A stretch of 64,000 nucleotides of DNA. Source: Morella rubra (lineage: Eukaryota > Streptophyta > Magnoliopsida > Fagales > Myricaceae). Below are positions 11,867 through 22,801 of the stretch, in pieces (positions within the stretch are counted from its first letter, which is position 1; every line of letters begins with the position of its first letter). The stretch covers positions 16,646,689-16,710,688 of the forward strand of contig CM025851.1 of assembly GCA_003952965.2 (NCBI GenBank). The letters run 5' to 3'. The translations under genes were made by a program, and so were the position numbers. Below the pieces are notes generated by a model. The model was not told where the DNA came from, searched no databases, and saw only the letters and a program-made list of their open reading frames with translations.

Positions 11867-12173
11867 TGTATTAATTCTCAAATTGATTAGGAAACATCTA
11901 AGATGACTTCATATAAGTTTAGAAGCACCTCTATCTGTGAATCTCCAAGCTTTATGTGAGTTTGTTACAAATGGTATCAGATCCGGTTGTGGGCTCCGGT
12001 GTTACCCTATCCAGTAAATAGAAGTCTCATGGTGCTCGACTAACGTGAACGTTGGTCTTAAAAGGGTAGAGGTATGTAACAGTCCCACATCGGTTAGAAA
12101 ACATCTTGCATCTCCACTTGGCAAGTCAGTTTTATAAAGTGTGAATCTACAAGCCTTATGTGGATTCGTTATA
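11867..12173 (+). mobile_element. TRIM-like miniature LTR retrotransposon
   Basis: Two direct repeats of about 100 bp flank an internal segment of about 105 bp. The left copy is 11867-11969 (TGTATTAATTCTC... ending GTTACA) and the right copy is 12075-12173 (TGTAACAGTCCCACATCGG... ending GTTATA). Both contain a gattaggaaacatct or ggttagaaaacatct block, then gtgaatct-cc/ac-aagc and ttatgtg. Directly after the left repeat comes tggtatcagatcc, the classic primer-binding site for initiator Met-tRNA. Directly before the right repeat is the purine-rich aaaagggtagagg. There is no coding capacity. I could not find a target duplication, so the outer limits are less certain than the repeat pair. Confidence 0.6.
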
Positions 12174-12189
12174 GGTTGCGAGGGTTTGG

Positions 12190-15140
12190 GCATTGCCCCT
12201 ATGATAGAAAAAAGTTAGTCCCTTTTGTGGAGGGGTATCTTAGTATGAAAGCAAAAAAGCTACAAGTGAGGAAAGAATTTATAGAATGTTAATTTTGCCC
12301 TTAACTGTTGCCGATATCTCCATAAAAACCTGAACAAATAACTTCAATTTCTCAACAACGATTCTGCAATTGCACTCCTTCCAAAGGTAGTATATAGTTA
12401 CAGAGAACATGATCCTAGTTGTTCATGCCATGGGATTTTTCCCTTTTCCTCTTCTTCTAAACCAATCTGTCATATCATGGCAGCTAACCAAATGTTTTGA
12501 CACACCACATTTGTCAAGTAACAGGACCCATGCCTGTTGTAAGAAATGACACTCAAAAACCAGATGATTCACATCCTCAATACCACCATTACGCAGGACA
12601 CATTTGGTCTCATGCCCAAGGCCTCTAGTTCTCTAGAAAGCCTTGGTAGCTAACCTCTCATTTACAACCAACCATGCAATAAAAGAGAAACGTGGGACAT
12701 GGCTCACTCCTTACAAGACCTGGTACCAACGGTCTTGTCAAGAGTAGGCATCATTGAGGCAAGGGCTAATTGAATAGAATAAATGCCAGTAGGATTGGGT
12801 AACCATTGTAGCCAATCCATTCTATTTGGCCATAGGTGAAAGGATGCTAGTGTTTGTCTAGCAACGTCTCTTTGAACCTGACCAGCACCAAGATGTTATT
12901 GCAACAATATACCTTACTAGAGAATGAGCTCTAAAGGCGAAGAATTTATAAATTTAAGGGGGACTCTCTTAAACAGAGGACCCAAAGGGTGTCAATTGTC
13001 AAAGCATAAAGATGTATTTCTCCCATCCTTAACCTCCACCTTCATTCTAGGATGTGCAATGTCCCGAAGTTGTACTAGATTCCTTCAAGTTCAGGATAAG
13101 TCCATAAGGAATTATTTGTATATGTGAGGAGATGCTAAATATGCTTCAGATTAAAAGCTTGATTCCATAATCTCAAATTAGGAAGACCCAAGCCCTCATA
13201 TTGTTTAGGTGTGCATATATCAATCCAAGGAACTTTGTGCCCCCATTCTTGAGCTCACTACCCTTCTACAGAAACACTCTAAAAGCCTTCTCAATCTAGC
13301 AAAATGTAACTTTAGGAAGGATAAAATTGGCTGACCAATATGTTTGGAAAACATTCAGAATGGATTTAACCAATTGAAGTCTACCTGCATAAGGCCAAAA
13401 AATTTTAGTCCAACTCTTTACTCTTGCTACAATCTTGTCACCCAAAAGCTGACAATCAACATGTCTTACCAAATGGGCAAGTCACTTACAGAGAACCCTT
13501 TTACTTACTATAAAACAAAAAATAGGAAAAAATACACTTTGTACTCCTAACTATGAGGGTACTGACACTTTACACCCTCATCTTCCAATTTCATAATATT
13601 GGGCTGAAAAAGTATCAATATTCATTGATTTGTACCTCACACGCCAATTGACCATTAAATGTGACAGTAACTCTGTCATGTGCCGTCCATGTGATTCATT
13701 CCCACTTGTTATGCCCATTTTTTCCTCTGGAGCAAAATACATTTTGCACTTCCAACTCTGGGGTAATGACACTTTGCATCCGATATCTTCTAATTTCGTG
13801 ATATTGAGCCGATAAAGTTTCAATCTTCGTTGATTTGCACCCTACAAGCCAATTGATGTTAAATGTAACGGTAAATCTGGCATATGTCAGCCACGTGATT
13901 CAATGATGCAAATAAGGAAGTTCTTTAAATAATGGTGTTCTATTAATAGACAGATGATTTTTAGGAAGCATATTTTGTTATTTTGAAATCATTTATTTGT
14001 TTGTTTATTTCTTTCCTAGTTCGTTTCCAAGATTGTAATTCATCATTGGATATTTAGAATTTGGAGCGATTCCATCTTTGATTTTTTTTAACTTTGGAGC
14101 AATTCCAATTGCAAAAAGATTCTGTATTTTATTTCCCCTTCTTGGTTGTCGACGTGAGGTTGAACAAGGAGGCTTCGTACATGACTGATTTACTATTACA
14201 TTTAACTGTCAATTGGCTTGTGTGATGTAAATCGATGAAAATGTCACGAAATTGGAAGAACGAGGTGCAAAGTGTCAATAGCCCATAGTTGGGGGACATA
14301 AAATGTATTTTTTGAAAGGACAAAATAGACATAACTAGCGGAAGTGAATCATGTAGACAACACATGATAGTTTTAAATTGTTAGTCAATTGGCTTGTAGG
14401 GTGCAAATTGACAAAAATTAAATCTTTATTGGCTCCATGTCGTGATATTGGAAGATATGAATGCAAAGTGTCAATATATCCATAGTTGGGGGCGCAAAGT
14501 GTATTTTCCTAAAAACAAATGTCTGGCTGTTCACCATGTTAGGCACTAATCCAAACATTGAACCAAATTGATTCAGAAAACCTTAAACTAGCAACATTGA
14601 ATTAAAATGTTTCTCTTGGAAAAAAAAAATGAGAAGGTCATCCGCAAAGCTCAAATGCGTCAAACTTTTTTTTTTTTTTTTTAGCGTCAATGAAAATCGA
14701 ATGCAAGATTTGAAGTCATATTCCCCATAAATCCGGAGAAAATTAACTTCCATTTACCTTAACTGAGACATCAGATCTCTTTGACAAAGGCCCCTTTCCC
14801 TTGGAAAAAAACTACATAAAACTCCATTTACTTTAATTGAAAATCTGACTTGGAAATGCATTCTTCAATCCAGCGTTGAAATCGCGAAGGAAGTCCCACC
14901 GGACATGGTCGTAAGCCTTCCTAATGTTTAATTTGATATCACATCTGGGTGACTTAGAGTTACAGTGATAGTTTCTGAAAATCTCTTGAGCTAATAGGAT
15001 GTTGTACCTTGTTCCTCGCATTGCTATGAACGTCATTTGGTTTACCCCCACCATGTGTTGAATAATGTTACTTATTCTCTTCGCCAAAATCTTCGTTATA
15101 TATTTATAAATCGTGTTACAGTAGTAAATAGGTATATAAT
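12190..15140 (-). pseudogene. LINE reverse transcriptase relic, 3' part (split element)
   Basis: The minus strand carries a non-LTR reverse transcriptase in order. The start of the fingers region with CNTIYKYITKILAKRI lies near 15110-15060, then RKAYDHVRWDF (about 14920-14880), then the catalytic FADDLLIFF (about 14650-14625). Sequence matching the post-RT region, including ARVKSWTKIFWPYAGRLQLVKS, follows at about 13430-13360. Near 12750-12430 a zf-RVT-type segment (CVLRNGGIEDVNHLVFECHF) ends the protein. Stops and shifts are frequent. A palindromic MITE (13524-14510) separates the catalytic motif from the rest. The upstream part of the same LINE lies at 23408-26412. This order is that of plant L1-type elements. 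Confidence 0.85.
13524..14510. mobile_element. Palindromic MITE, double structure, in the LINE
   Basis: The ends are inverted repeats: AGGAAAAAATACACTTTG... at 13524 and CAAAGTGTATTTTCCT ending at 14510. The arms continue inward (left ctaactatgagggtactgacactttacac; right catagttgggggcgcaa and tgcaaagtgtcaatat). A second set of the same arms is nested inside: aaaatacattttgcacttcc at 13734 is mirrored by gggggacataaaatgtatttttt near 14285-14311. A repeated ccaattgacc-ttaaatgt-acagta block appears in both orientations. The element looks like one MITE inserted in another of the same family, or a doubled foldback. A/T-rich flanks prevent a firm target duplication call. Confidence 0.75.
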
Positions 15141-15935
15141 TGTGACACCCCCTCCCTTTTGAACTCTTTTAAGTTATTAATGGAGGTATTTGCTTTAATG
15201 GTGGATTTCTTAGTAGTTAAATTTTCTCAATTCTTTTTATTTTTTTATATGATTTCATGTTTTTAGTGCATTGGTTATTACTCACCTTTTTATTTATTTT
15301 TCTTGCTATTTAGCATTTGATTATTTTCCTTGTAATTTGATCATTGACTAAATAATAGTACTTCCTAAAATGTATAATTAATTGCATTCTTTGTAGAAAA
15401 ATGTTAGAATTTGGCTTGATTATTTTTCTCTCTCATATCTGAAAATTATGATGCAATTGCTTATTACTTAATTTTTAATTTTTCACATCATTGGCTTTAT
15501 GATTTTCCTTCTCTCATTATTTTGTTCCTCTTTTGACCTAGATAAATTTTTAATTGTCTCTTTACTTGATTAAATTTAGTTAATTATAATAGTCATTTAT
15601 TTAACAACCTAATTAAGCTAGATTGGACCTAGGAAAACCACTTGGGCCAAACCCTAGGAGGCTTTGGAGGTCCATAATTCAACCCAAGTCCATTCCCCAA
15701 GCCCATAGCCAGCCATATCTTAGTAATTATGTCTCTTGGGAGAAAAAATCTCTCATTTTTGACAAGTGGACCAATTTCTCCTCCCATTCACTCACTACCC
15801 AATCACATAATTTCTTTAACTTGTTAACTTAGTGTAAATGATTGCAAACCTAATTAAATTAGCATACCCCAAAGAAAATAGTTAATGATGACACAAGATA
15901 AGATAAAAAAAAATTGTAGCCCAATATAATAGGGA

Positions 15936-15965
15936 ACTCACGGCAAAGAGCTCATTGCCGTGAGT
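15936..15965. repeat. Perfect 11-bp stem hairpin
   Basis: ACTCACGGCAA and TTGCCGTGAGT form a perfect inverted repeat around the 8-base loop agagctca, immediately before the GA-rich tract of the solo-LTR-like element. In an LTR such a structure could lie in the transcribed leader; no function can be assigned. Confidence 0.7.
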
Positions 15966-16115
15966 CTAGAGAGAGAAAGAAAGAAAAAGAGGGAAGAAAG
16001 GAGAGAAAGAGAGGGAGCTCGGCAAGGAAGAAGAAGAAGAAGAGAAAAGAAGGAAAAAAGAAAGAAAGAGAAAGAGAAAGAAAAGGGGAAGGAAAACCTT
16101 GAGGAAAGGGGTAGT
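15965..16115 (+). repeat. Purine-rich (GA/GAAA) tract
   Basis: About 150 bases are almost wholly A and G (gagagagaaagaaagaaaaa, gaagaagaagaagaga and similar). Copy 2 of the family has the matching pyrimidine tract on the plus strand at 48930-49060 (purine-rich in its own orientation), so the tract belongs to the family and is not a chance microsatellite. Confidence 0.75.
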
Positions 16116-17590
16116 TTGTATTCTTTATATTGAAAAATGTTAGATCCATTAGTTTTTGGCGTGGTTTGTGGCAATTTAATATTTAGATTGTTCAGAAAAT
16201 ATAGTATTTGTGTATTGTTTAGTTGTTGTTATACTATATCTTATGTTATACATGTTGGATGCAAGGAAAAATATGGTAGATCTAGTTTTTAATAAGAAAT
16301 AATGAGTTACAAATGATTGCATGTGAAGATCTAGCATGTCGTTGAAAATGGTATGCATATTGTGATAAAATGGAGGTGAAATGACTTAGCTTGTTTGTGT
16401 TGGGTTTGAGAGCCACGGTCAGTGGCTATATTTTGTGTTTGGAGAATGAGAAGGCCACGTATTGGTCTTTGAGGTAGGCTAACATGTTTGCATGTGTTAT
16501 TTTCAATCATATGGTAAAAATTGCTTATACTTTGTTCATAATTTATGCATGTTTGAGCTTTGATGATGGATAAATGGAAAGGGGTACCATAAGAAGGAAA
16601 AAGTGGCAAGACAATGTCTTGAATGAGAGCTTGGTGAGCTCAAAGTTGAGATGTCATGCTTATGAGAACCAAAAATGACATATGACATGCAAAGGTTGTT
16701 TTTGCATTGAATGAATGAGCTATGCATTATAGTTTTGTTTTCTTTACTATTATGTTATCTGATCGTGTATAATATGCCCTGATATATGAAGATGTATGCA
16801 AACATGTTAGTTTATGGATTATGTTGATTAGAAACAAAAGAAGCCACATGCAAATAGGTTTAGTGGTGCTAAATGGAGAATATAATGCACTGTCCAAAAC
16901 CACCTATAGAAATACTTGTAATTTTTGCATGAAATTTTCCAGATGTGTATTATAGGCATATTGGATGTCATCCTAAAAAACAGTTAAAAATGATGTAAGG
17001 AAAGGTCTAAAATGCTCCGAGGAGTCCCTAAGGGCAGTTTCGGCATCTCTAGGTAAACGAGGGGGTAAAAATATCCAAATGAATAATCTGGTTTTATGGT
17101 TGTGTAGAGCATAAAAAAATGATAAGGGAGCCAAAATTTAAGCCAAATCCGAGTTGTTTAGAGGGCCCAAATCACAAGGCCTGTTAAAGTTCTTAAATGG
17201 ACCTTAAGCCCAATACCCCTAAATGGACTTAAGAAATCTTACAAATAACAAGTCATTAGAGTCCAATACGGCCCAAGAGGTCCAAACCGAGTATATTAAA
17301 GAGGAAATGTTTTTTAATTAATTTCCTAAATGATAAATGGTTAAGGAATTTTAAATAAAAAGGAAAAGGGAAATTAATTAATGGATAAGGGTATTGTGAC
17401 AAATACTAGAAATTTAAGAACGTATTAAAGACATAAATTAGCAAATAAAAATCTGAGATAACCTAAGGACAAATAAGAGATCATGGATTAGTCTACAAAA
17501 TAAATAAATAAATAATATAAGTACTAGATTTTTGCAAAAGTGTTTAAACTTCCTATTAGTTTATTCTTTGAGATTTAATGTTATGGATGC

Positions 17591-18240
17591 TTGAACTTTA
17601 TTTTAGTAGTGTTTGAGAATTCATATACATTCATAACATGTGAAAGAAAACAAGCGAAAAGGGTGATAGTATCAGGCACATTGAAAGAGTGCAACCCCCC
17701 ACTACAGGGAGTGAATGGGATCATCAGGGCATTTATGCCAATAGATTGGGTCCTGGTGCAGGTGGCACAAGATAAGTTCCACAAGGAGAGAAGGGACGCA
17801 CAACTTGACTTGGGAGTGAACAGAGCAAGCACTGAGAACGCCTCAAAACTGAAGGAAAGAGTCAATAGCATGGTTATTCATAAACATCGCACTCATTGAA
17901 CGTCATATCTCTTGTATCTATTTAATTGCATCTATGTTTATCGTATATGTTTAATGATGTTGTTATTTTGTATAGCACGCCCCCTTCCCAATCTTACTAA
18001 GTCCATATGCCTCACCATTTTCTCTTTTATTTTATGTTTTGTGTACATCTACGATTACAAGAAGATGAAACTATTTGAAAAACAAATAGATTATTGACAT
18101 GACCCCTACGTCATCGTTTTGAAGATCCGAGCATGGGTCTCAGATAACTTTGAGATTTTAGTAGAGTATAAGCACAACTGGTATTTCAAAGACCCTGCAC
18201 TGCCGAGACTCGAGAACTTTTACTTGGTGAATGTCCCACA
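17591..18240 (+). pseudogene. Two-part reading frame conserved in the solo-LTR-like family (copy 1)
   Basis: The first part (17591-17899) is an open frame of 102 codons with the core PIDWVLVQVAQDKFHKERRD. The second part (18076-18240) reads VIVLKIRAWVSD... then HNWYFKDPALPRLENFYLV. Copy 2 has corresponding segments; its second part reads VLVIKIWTYVTD then PQWYLKGPPLP and MEDFGLV. About 21 of roughly 46 aligned residues agree by eye, with many conservative changes. In copy 1 the stretch has stops, and the gypsy element has landed just downstream. An intron between the parts is plausible because each second part follows an AG. Protein family unknown. Confidence 0.55.
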
Positions 18241-18289
18241 AAGCTTATAGTCCTTTATCTTTCTCCCCCGACCCCGTTAGCGGAGTGTA

Positions 18290-19403
18290 TGAAAGGATCC
18301 CTAGAGATGACATGGGCCATTACAACCATGCGTGGGAGGATAGGTGCCAGATGAGGCGCCAGTGGCACCCATGGCACCCTTGACACGCCCACAGCGCGCG
18401 CAGCAAGAGCACCACAGCCATGCCATGGCATCAGCCCTGACAAGGCATGGCGCCCCAGCAACACCCATGCCTGGCATGCCAGCCAGCTGGCCACAGACAT
18501 GCCATGACAGCCATGGCCTTGCCATGACACGGTGCCACAACAAGTCCTTGGCCACCAGCCAAGCCAAGCAAGACAGCGGGCCAGCAGACAAAGGAGTGCC
18601 ACACACCATGGCCACCACCAGTGGCGGAGCACCACCACCCCTACCGGTGCTAGGTGGGGAAAGGAAGAGGAAGGGCCACAGAGTCGAAGGAGCACCACCA
18701 CCCATGGAGGTGCAAGGCGGCAGCGGACGACGGCGGATCGGCAGGAGGTATCTTAGGGATTAGTTTCCTTTCTTGTTAGATTGAATAAATCATATCTTCT
18801 AGATTTAGGAATCCTTTCCTAAACTCTAGAAGATTCCTTTCCTTTGAGTTTATTAGGCATGTAATATCAAATCTACTTGATTGAAGGGATTGATTCCTAA
18901 AGATCGGTGATTTGATTTAGATTTGATTTATTGTGATTGTGATTTGATTCATTGGGTTTGTAAGCACCTAAGGATGTCTATATAAACACCTTAGGTGCAT
19001 TAGAGTTATTCATTCAGAATAGTAGAGTCTTGGAGAGCCTGAGTGCTTTTGAGGAGTTTTGGCCAAGCATAGGCACGTGTATGCTAAGTCGTTGTCAAGG
19101 CTAATAACCTTGTTACTTGGGATTCATTCTAGGCTAATAACCTAGTTTGGGTACCCGTTCTTGGGCTAATTAACCCTTGATCGGGATTGTTCTTGTGTTC
19201 TTGTGGTTCTTGGGCTAATTAACCCTTAACCACATTCTTCGTTCTTATAATAATATCTTGAGTGTTCTTCATTTGTGTGTTAGATCCTATATTTCAGCTC
19301 GTGTGTTGCCAAGAACGGTTTAGGAGGATCGATTGGGGTGATCGCGTTCGAATCAATTGGCGGAGTTGGATTGTTAAGGCGGCCTAGACCGGGGTCCCTA
19401 ACA
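18290..19403 (+). repeat. 5' LTR of the gypsy element
   Basis: The LTR is 1,114 bp. Its first 450 bp are very G+C-rich with repeated catgcca/gccatgg-type words; the rest is AT-rich and ends with paired gggctaattaaccctt motifs (19163 and 19208). A tatataaacacc TATA-like box (18980) is followed by a conserved transcript-like leader. Differences from the 3' LTR are single bases plus small indels, including a block of about 20-30 bp (gcgcgcgcgcaagctcagcg) present only in the 3' LTR, so the insertion is not very recent. Confidence 0.92.
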
Positions 19404-19697
19404 AATTGGTGCTTTCATTGAGAGTGGCGTGGAGATTTCATCAAGGAGTTCTTGAGAGATCTTCGCTTCAAGAGAGGTAAACACGAGCATACATTGGATT
19501 TGATTCATTTTTGTTGGATTGGATTAGAGACACTTGTTTGTTCTTATTGGAGTTCTTGAGTGGGGAGGGGTTCGATCTTCTTTTGGAGAGAACCCAAGGT
19601 CGGAAGTTGTTCGTGACAAGTTCTTTGTCGGGAGGGGTTCGATCTTCATTTTGGAGAGAACCCAAGGTTGGACTTGTTGTTGCAGCCAAGTATTGCA

Positions 19698-21083
19698 ATG
19701 GAGGCAGTGTCAAGTTCACTTACTTCCAACCGAGACCGGTTCGAAGCCTTGGAGTCATCCACTCTATGGCTCAAAGACAAGATGGAGGAGACATCCACAA
19801 CCATGGCTCACATGCAAGGAGCCATAACCACGGTTACCATGGCCACCGAAGAGAATAGAAGAGCGGTGGAAGGGATGAGGCAAGACCTACAAGCGGTGTT
19901 GGCTAGACTTGGTGGAGAGCCAAGGGAAGGCAACCATGTACAAGCTGCAAGGATGGAGGAGAATAGGAGGGAAGATGTTCATCTCGAAGATGGAAGAGAA
20001 ACTCACCTATCCGAGTCCACAAGAGAAGAGCCTAGACCGCGACAACCACTTAGAATGGGGGACGTGTGGAGAATGAGCATGAAGTAGTCGAGAGATGGCT
20101 ACGGAGGAGTCCAATCATGGTGATGATGATCATGCACGGAAAAATGGAGTTGGAGGTAGTCGGTATAGGGAGGAGAGATCCTATGGCCGAACCTATGATG
20201 ATGCTAGAAGGCGAGATAGGCCTCGAAGAGATCGTGACTACTATCGTGATGAGGGGATGGTGATGGGAATCGGTATAACAACCGAGGACCTAGAAGGCAA
20301 AACTATCATAGAGGTGATCATGATGAAGACGGTGGAGATGGAAATCGGTTTCACAACCGAGGACCTAGGCGACCGAAGATAGATTTTCCAAAGTTTAGTG
20401 GAGGTGATCCACATGAATGGCTTGATAAGGCGGAGCACTACTTCCATGTTTATGAAGTGAGAAGGGAAGAAAGAGTTGCCACCGCATGTTTCTATCTTGA
20501 TGGCAAAGCAAGCAAGTGGTGGAGGTGGATTCGAGCCCAATACGAGAAAGAAAGAAGAAGGCTCGGATGGACGGCTTTCGAGAGGGAGCTACTTATGCAA
20601 TTTGGGCCCTCGCCCATTGTCAACCATCATGGCCAATTGGCCAAACTCAAGCAAGAGGGCAAGGTGCACACATATGTGGAGGAGTTTCGACAACTCCAAA
20701 CTCTAGTGAGGGGTTGGTCCGAGGAGGCACTCATTGGCACCTTTGTGGATGGGTTGAAGCCTTGGATAGCTAAGGAGCTCAAGTTGAAGCAGCCCACTAG
20801 ATTGCAAGAAGCTATGAGGATGGCCGAGATCCTTGAAGATAGCCACCGGTTTGAGAAGAAGCAAGTCAAGGAGGAAGCGGCTAGCAAGGAAGATGAAACC
20901 TTGCAATCCGAGAGGCCTTCGAAGGAAAAAGAGGTGGTGGAAGAATCAAGGAAGAAGAAGAATGACTTAATGAAGCTTAGCCGGGAAGAGCTTGCTGAGT
21001 ACATCAAAAAGCGGTTATGCTTCAAGTGTGGAGAAAGGTGGAGTCCTGACCATCAATGCAAGAAGGCCAAGCTCATGTCATGA
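19698..21083 (+). pseudogene. gag: Gypsy gag (capsid and zinc knuckle), frameshifted
   Basis: The reading frame starts at 19698 with a coiled-coil-like N-terminus. It is interrupted by a stop at 20085-20087 and runs in another frame (an Arg/Asp/Tyr-rich linker) until about 20255. It then returns to the first frame, so two compensating shifts are needed. The capsid core follows: FSGGDPHEWLDKAEHYF (about 20395-20445), CFYLDGKASKWW (about 20485-20520), FERELLMQFGP and FVDGLKPWIAKELKL (about 20740-20785). The C-terminus has the zinc knuckle CFKCGERWSPDHQCKK (about 21018-21065) typical of plant gypsy Gag. The protein ends at TGA 21081-21083. Gag coats the RNA in the virus-like particle. Confidence 0.88.
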
Positions 21084-21620
21084 TTGATGAGGGCGAAGAG
21101 GAGTCAAGCGAGGAGCACACTAGTGATAGTGAGTTGAAATGCCATGACGGGCATTGAGAAATCCTCAACCATGACACTCATGGCTTCGATGGGCGAGCAT
21201 GATATCACCGTGTTGGTGGATAGTGGGTCTACCCACAACTTCATCAACACCACCTTGTTACTAAGGCGGGCTTGCATGAAGAGGAGATAGAGGCCTTTGA
21301 GGTGAAGCTTGCCAATGGAGGAAGGATGAGATGTGAGGAGATCGTGAAGGCGGCCTCGATTGATGTCCAAGGTATGCATGTTGTTGTTGATCTATATGTA
21401 CTTTCCTTGGATGAGTTGGATGTGGTCTGGGTGATGCTTGGTTAAAAGGCATTGGCAAATCATGTTTGATTATGGTGGGAGGAGTATGGAGTTCACCCTA
21501 GGTGTAGGTGGTTACTTGGAGTATGGGTGGGCCACCTAGAGAGGAGATTATTTGGGAGGATTATGATGGCATGGCCTCTAGAGTTTCAAAGGTTACCCTT
21601 GGGGTCAAGGGTACTTTTCA
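21078..21620 (+). pseudogene. Decayed retroviral-type aspartic protease
   Basis: After gag the sequence encodes LVDSGSTHNFIN (about 21213-21248), the aspartic protease active-site motif (D-S-G), in a frame that is lost shortly after. The frame then shifts to continue as FEVKLANGGRMRCEEI (about 21300-21347) and a VVDLYVLSLDELDVV block (about 21383-21426), the usual order of plant gypsy proteases. Several single-base shifts separate the blocks. A short following piece resembles the linker that precedes reverse transcriptase; then the purine tract begins. Pol proper is missing. Confidence 0.8.
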
Positions 21621-21632
21621 AGGAAGGGGGAA

Positions 21633-22801
21633 TGAAAGGGTCCTCAGTGATGACATGGGCCGTGATAGACACGCTGGGAGGATAGGTGCCAAGATGAGGC
21701 GGCATTGGCACCCATGGGCACCCTTGACACGCCCACAGCGCGCGCCACAGCCATGCCATGGCATCAGCGCGCGCGCGCAAGCTCAGCGCCCCATCAACCC
21801 TGACAAGGCATGGCGCCCCAGCAACACCCATGCCTGGCATGCCAGCCAGCCAGCCACAGACATGCCATGACAGCCCATGGCCTTGCCATGACACGGTGCC
21901 ACAGCAAGTCCTTGGCCACCAGCCAAGCCAAGCAAGACAGCGGGCCAAGCAGACAAAGGAGTGCCATACACAGATGGCCACCACCAGTGGCGGAGCACCA
22001 CCACCCCTACCGGTGCTAGGTAGGGAAAGGAAGAGGAAGGGCCACAGAGTCGAAGGAGCACCACCACCCATGGAGGTGCAAGCAGCGGCGGCGCCGCCGT
22101 GGACGGCGGCGGACGGCGGCAAGATCCAAGGAGGTATCTTAGGGATTAGTTTCCTTTCTTGTTGAGATTGAATAAATCATATCTTCTAGATTTAGGGATC
22201 CTTTCCTAAACTCTAGAAGATTCCTTTCCTTTGAGTTTATTAGGCATGTAATATCAAATCTACTTGATTGAAGGGATTGATTCCTAAAGATCGGTGATTT
22301 GATTTAGATTTGATTTATTGTGATTGTGATTGTGATTTGATTCCATTAGGATTTGTAAGCACCTAAGGATGTCTATATAAACACCTTAGGTGCATTAGAG
22401 TTATTCATTCAGAAATAGTAGAGTCTTGGAGAGCCTGAGTGCTTTTGGGGAGTGTTTTGGCCAAGCATAGGCACGTATATGCTAAGTCGTTGTCAAGGCT
22501 AATAACCTTGTTACTTGGGATTCATTCTAGGCTAATAACCTAGTTTGGGTACCCGTTCTTGGGCTAATTAACCCTTGATCGGGATTGTTCTTGTGTTCTT
22601 GTGGTTCTTGGGCTAATTAACCCTTAACCACATTCTTCGTTCTTATCAATAATATCTTGAGATTCTTCATTTGTGTGTTAGATCCTATATTTCAGCTCGT
22701 GTGTTGCCAAGAACGGTTTAGGAGGATCGATTGGGGATCGCGTTCGAATCGCTTGGCAGGAGTTGGCATTGTTAAGGTGGCCAAGACCGGGGTCCTTAAC
22801 A
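21633..22801 (+). repeat. 3' LTR of the gypsy element
   Basis: The LTR is 1,169 bp, colinear with the 5' LTR and preceded by the purine tract aaggaagggggaa (21620-21632). It differs by extra G+C-rich segments near 21745-21795 and 22080-22125 and scattered single bases. Confidence 0.92.

Larger units (their letters stand above)
18290..22801 (+). mobile_element. Ty3/gypsy LTR retrotransposon lacking RT and integrase (TR-GAG-like)
   Basis: Both LTRs are complete: 18290-19403 (TGAAAGGATCC...TCCCTAACA) and 21633-22801 (TGAAAGGGTCC...TCCTTAACA). The 5-bp duplication GTGTA lies at 18285-18289 and 22802-22806. Internal DNA is only 2,229 bp: primer-binding-like aattggtgctttcattgaga directly after the 5' LTR, gag, a decayed protease, and a purine tract (aaggaagggggaa) directly before the 3' LTR. 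Reverse transcriptase, RNase H and integrase are absent, and the frame runs from the protease tail to the purine tract with no room for them. This matches plant 'terminal-repeat retrotransposons with GAG', which move only with help from autonomous relatives. Confidence 0.92.

Noticed and set aside
11972..11984. Met-tRNA primer site as evidence for a full copia element here
   Set aside because: No gag or pol within range and the second repeat is only about 105 bp away, so a TRIM explains it better.
15938..16174. Minus-strand Ser/Phe/Leu-rich frames of 65-78 codons
   Set aside because: Translation of the purine tract (complement) only.
18255..18763. Long overlapping frames in the LTR of the gypsy element (134-148 codons, both strands)
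   Set aside because: The G+C-rich LTR start lacks stops on several frames because of composition. The same frames recur with indels in the 3' LTR, and no protein motif is present.
20241..20540. Minus-strand frames inside gypsy gag (99 and 132 codons)
   Set aside because: Shadows of gag; the plus strand has the conserved capsid and zinc-knuckle motifs.
21508..22165. Reading frames of 120-178 codons across the 3' LTR
   Set aside because: Copies of the G+C-rich LTR artefact described for the 5' LTR.
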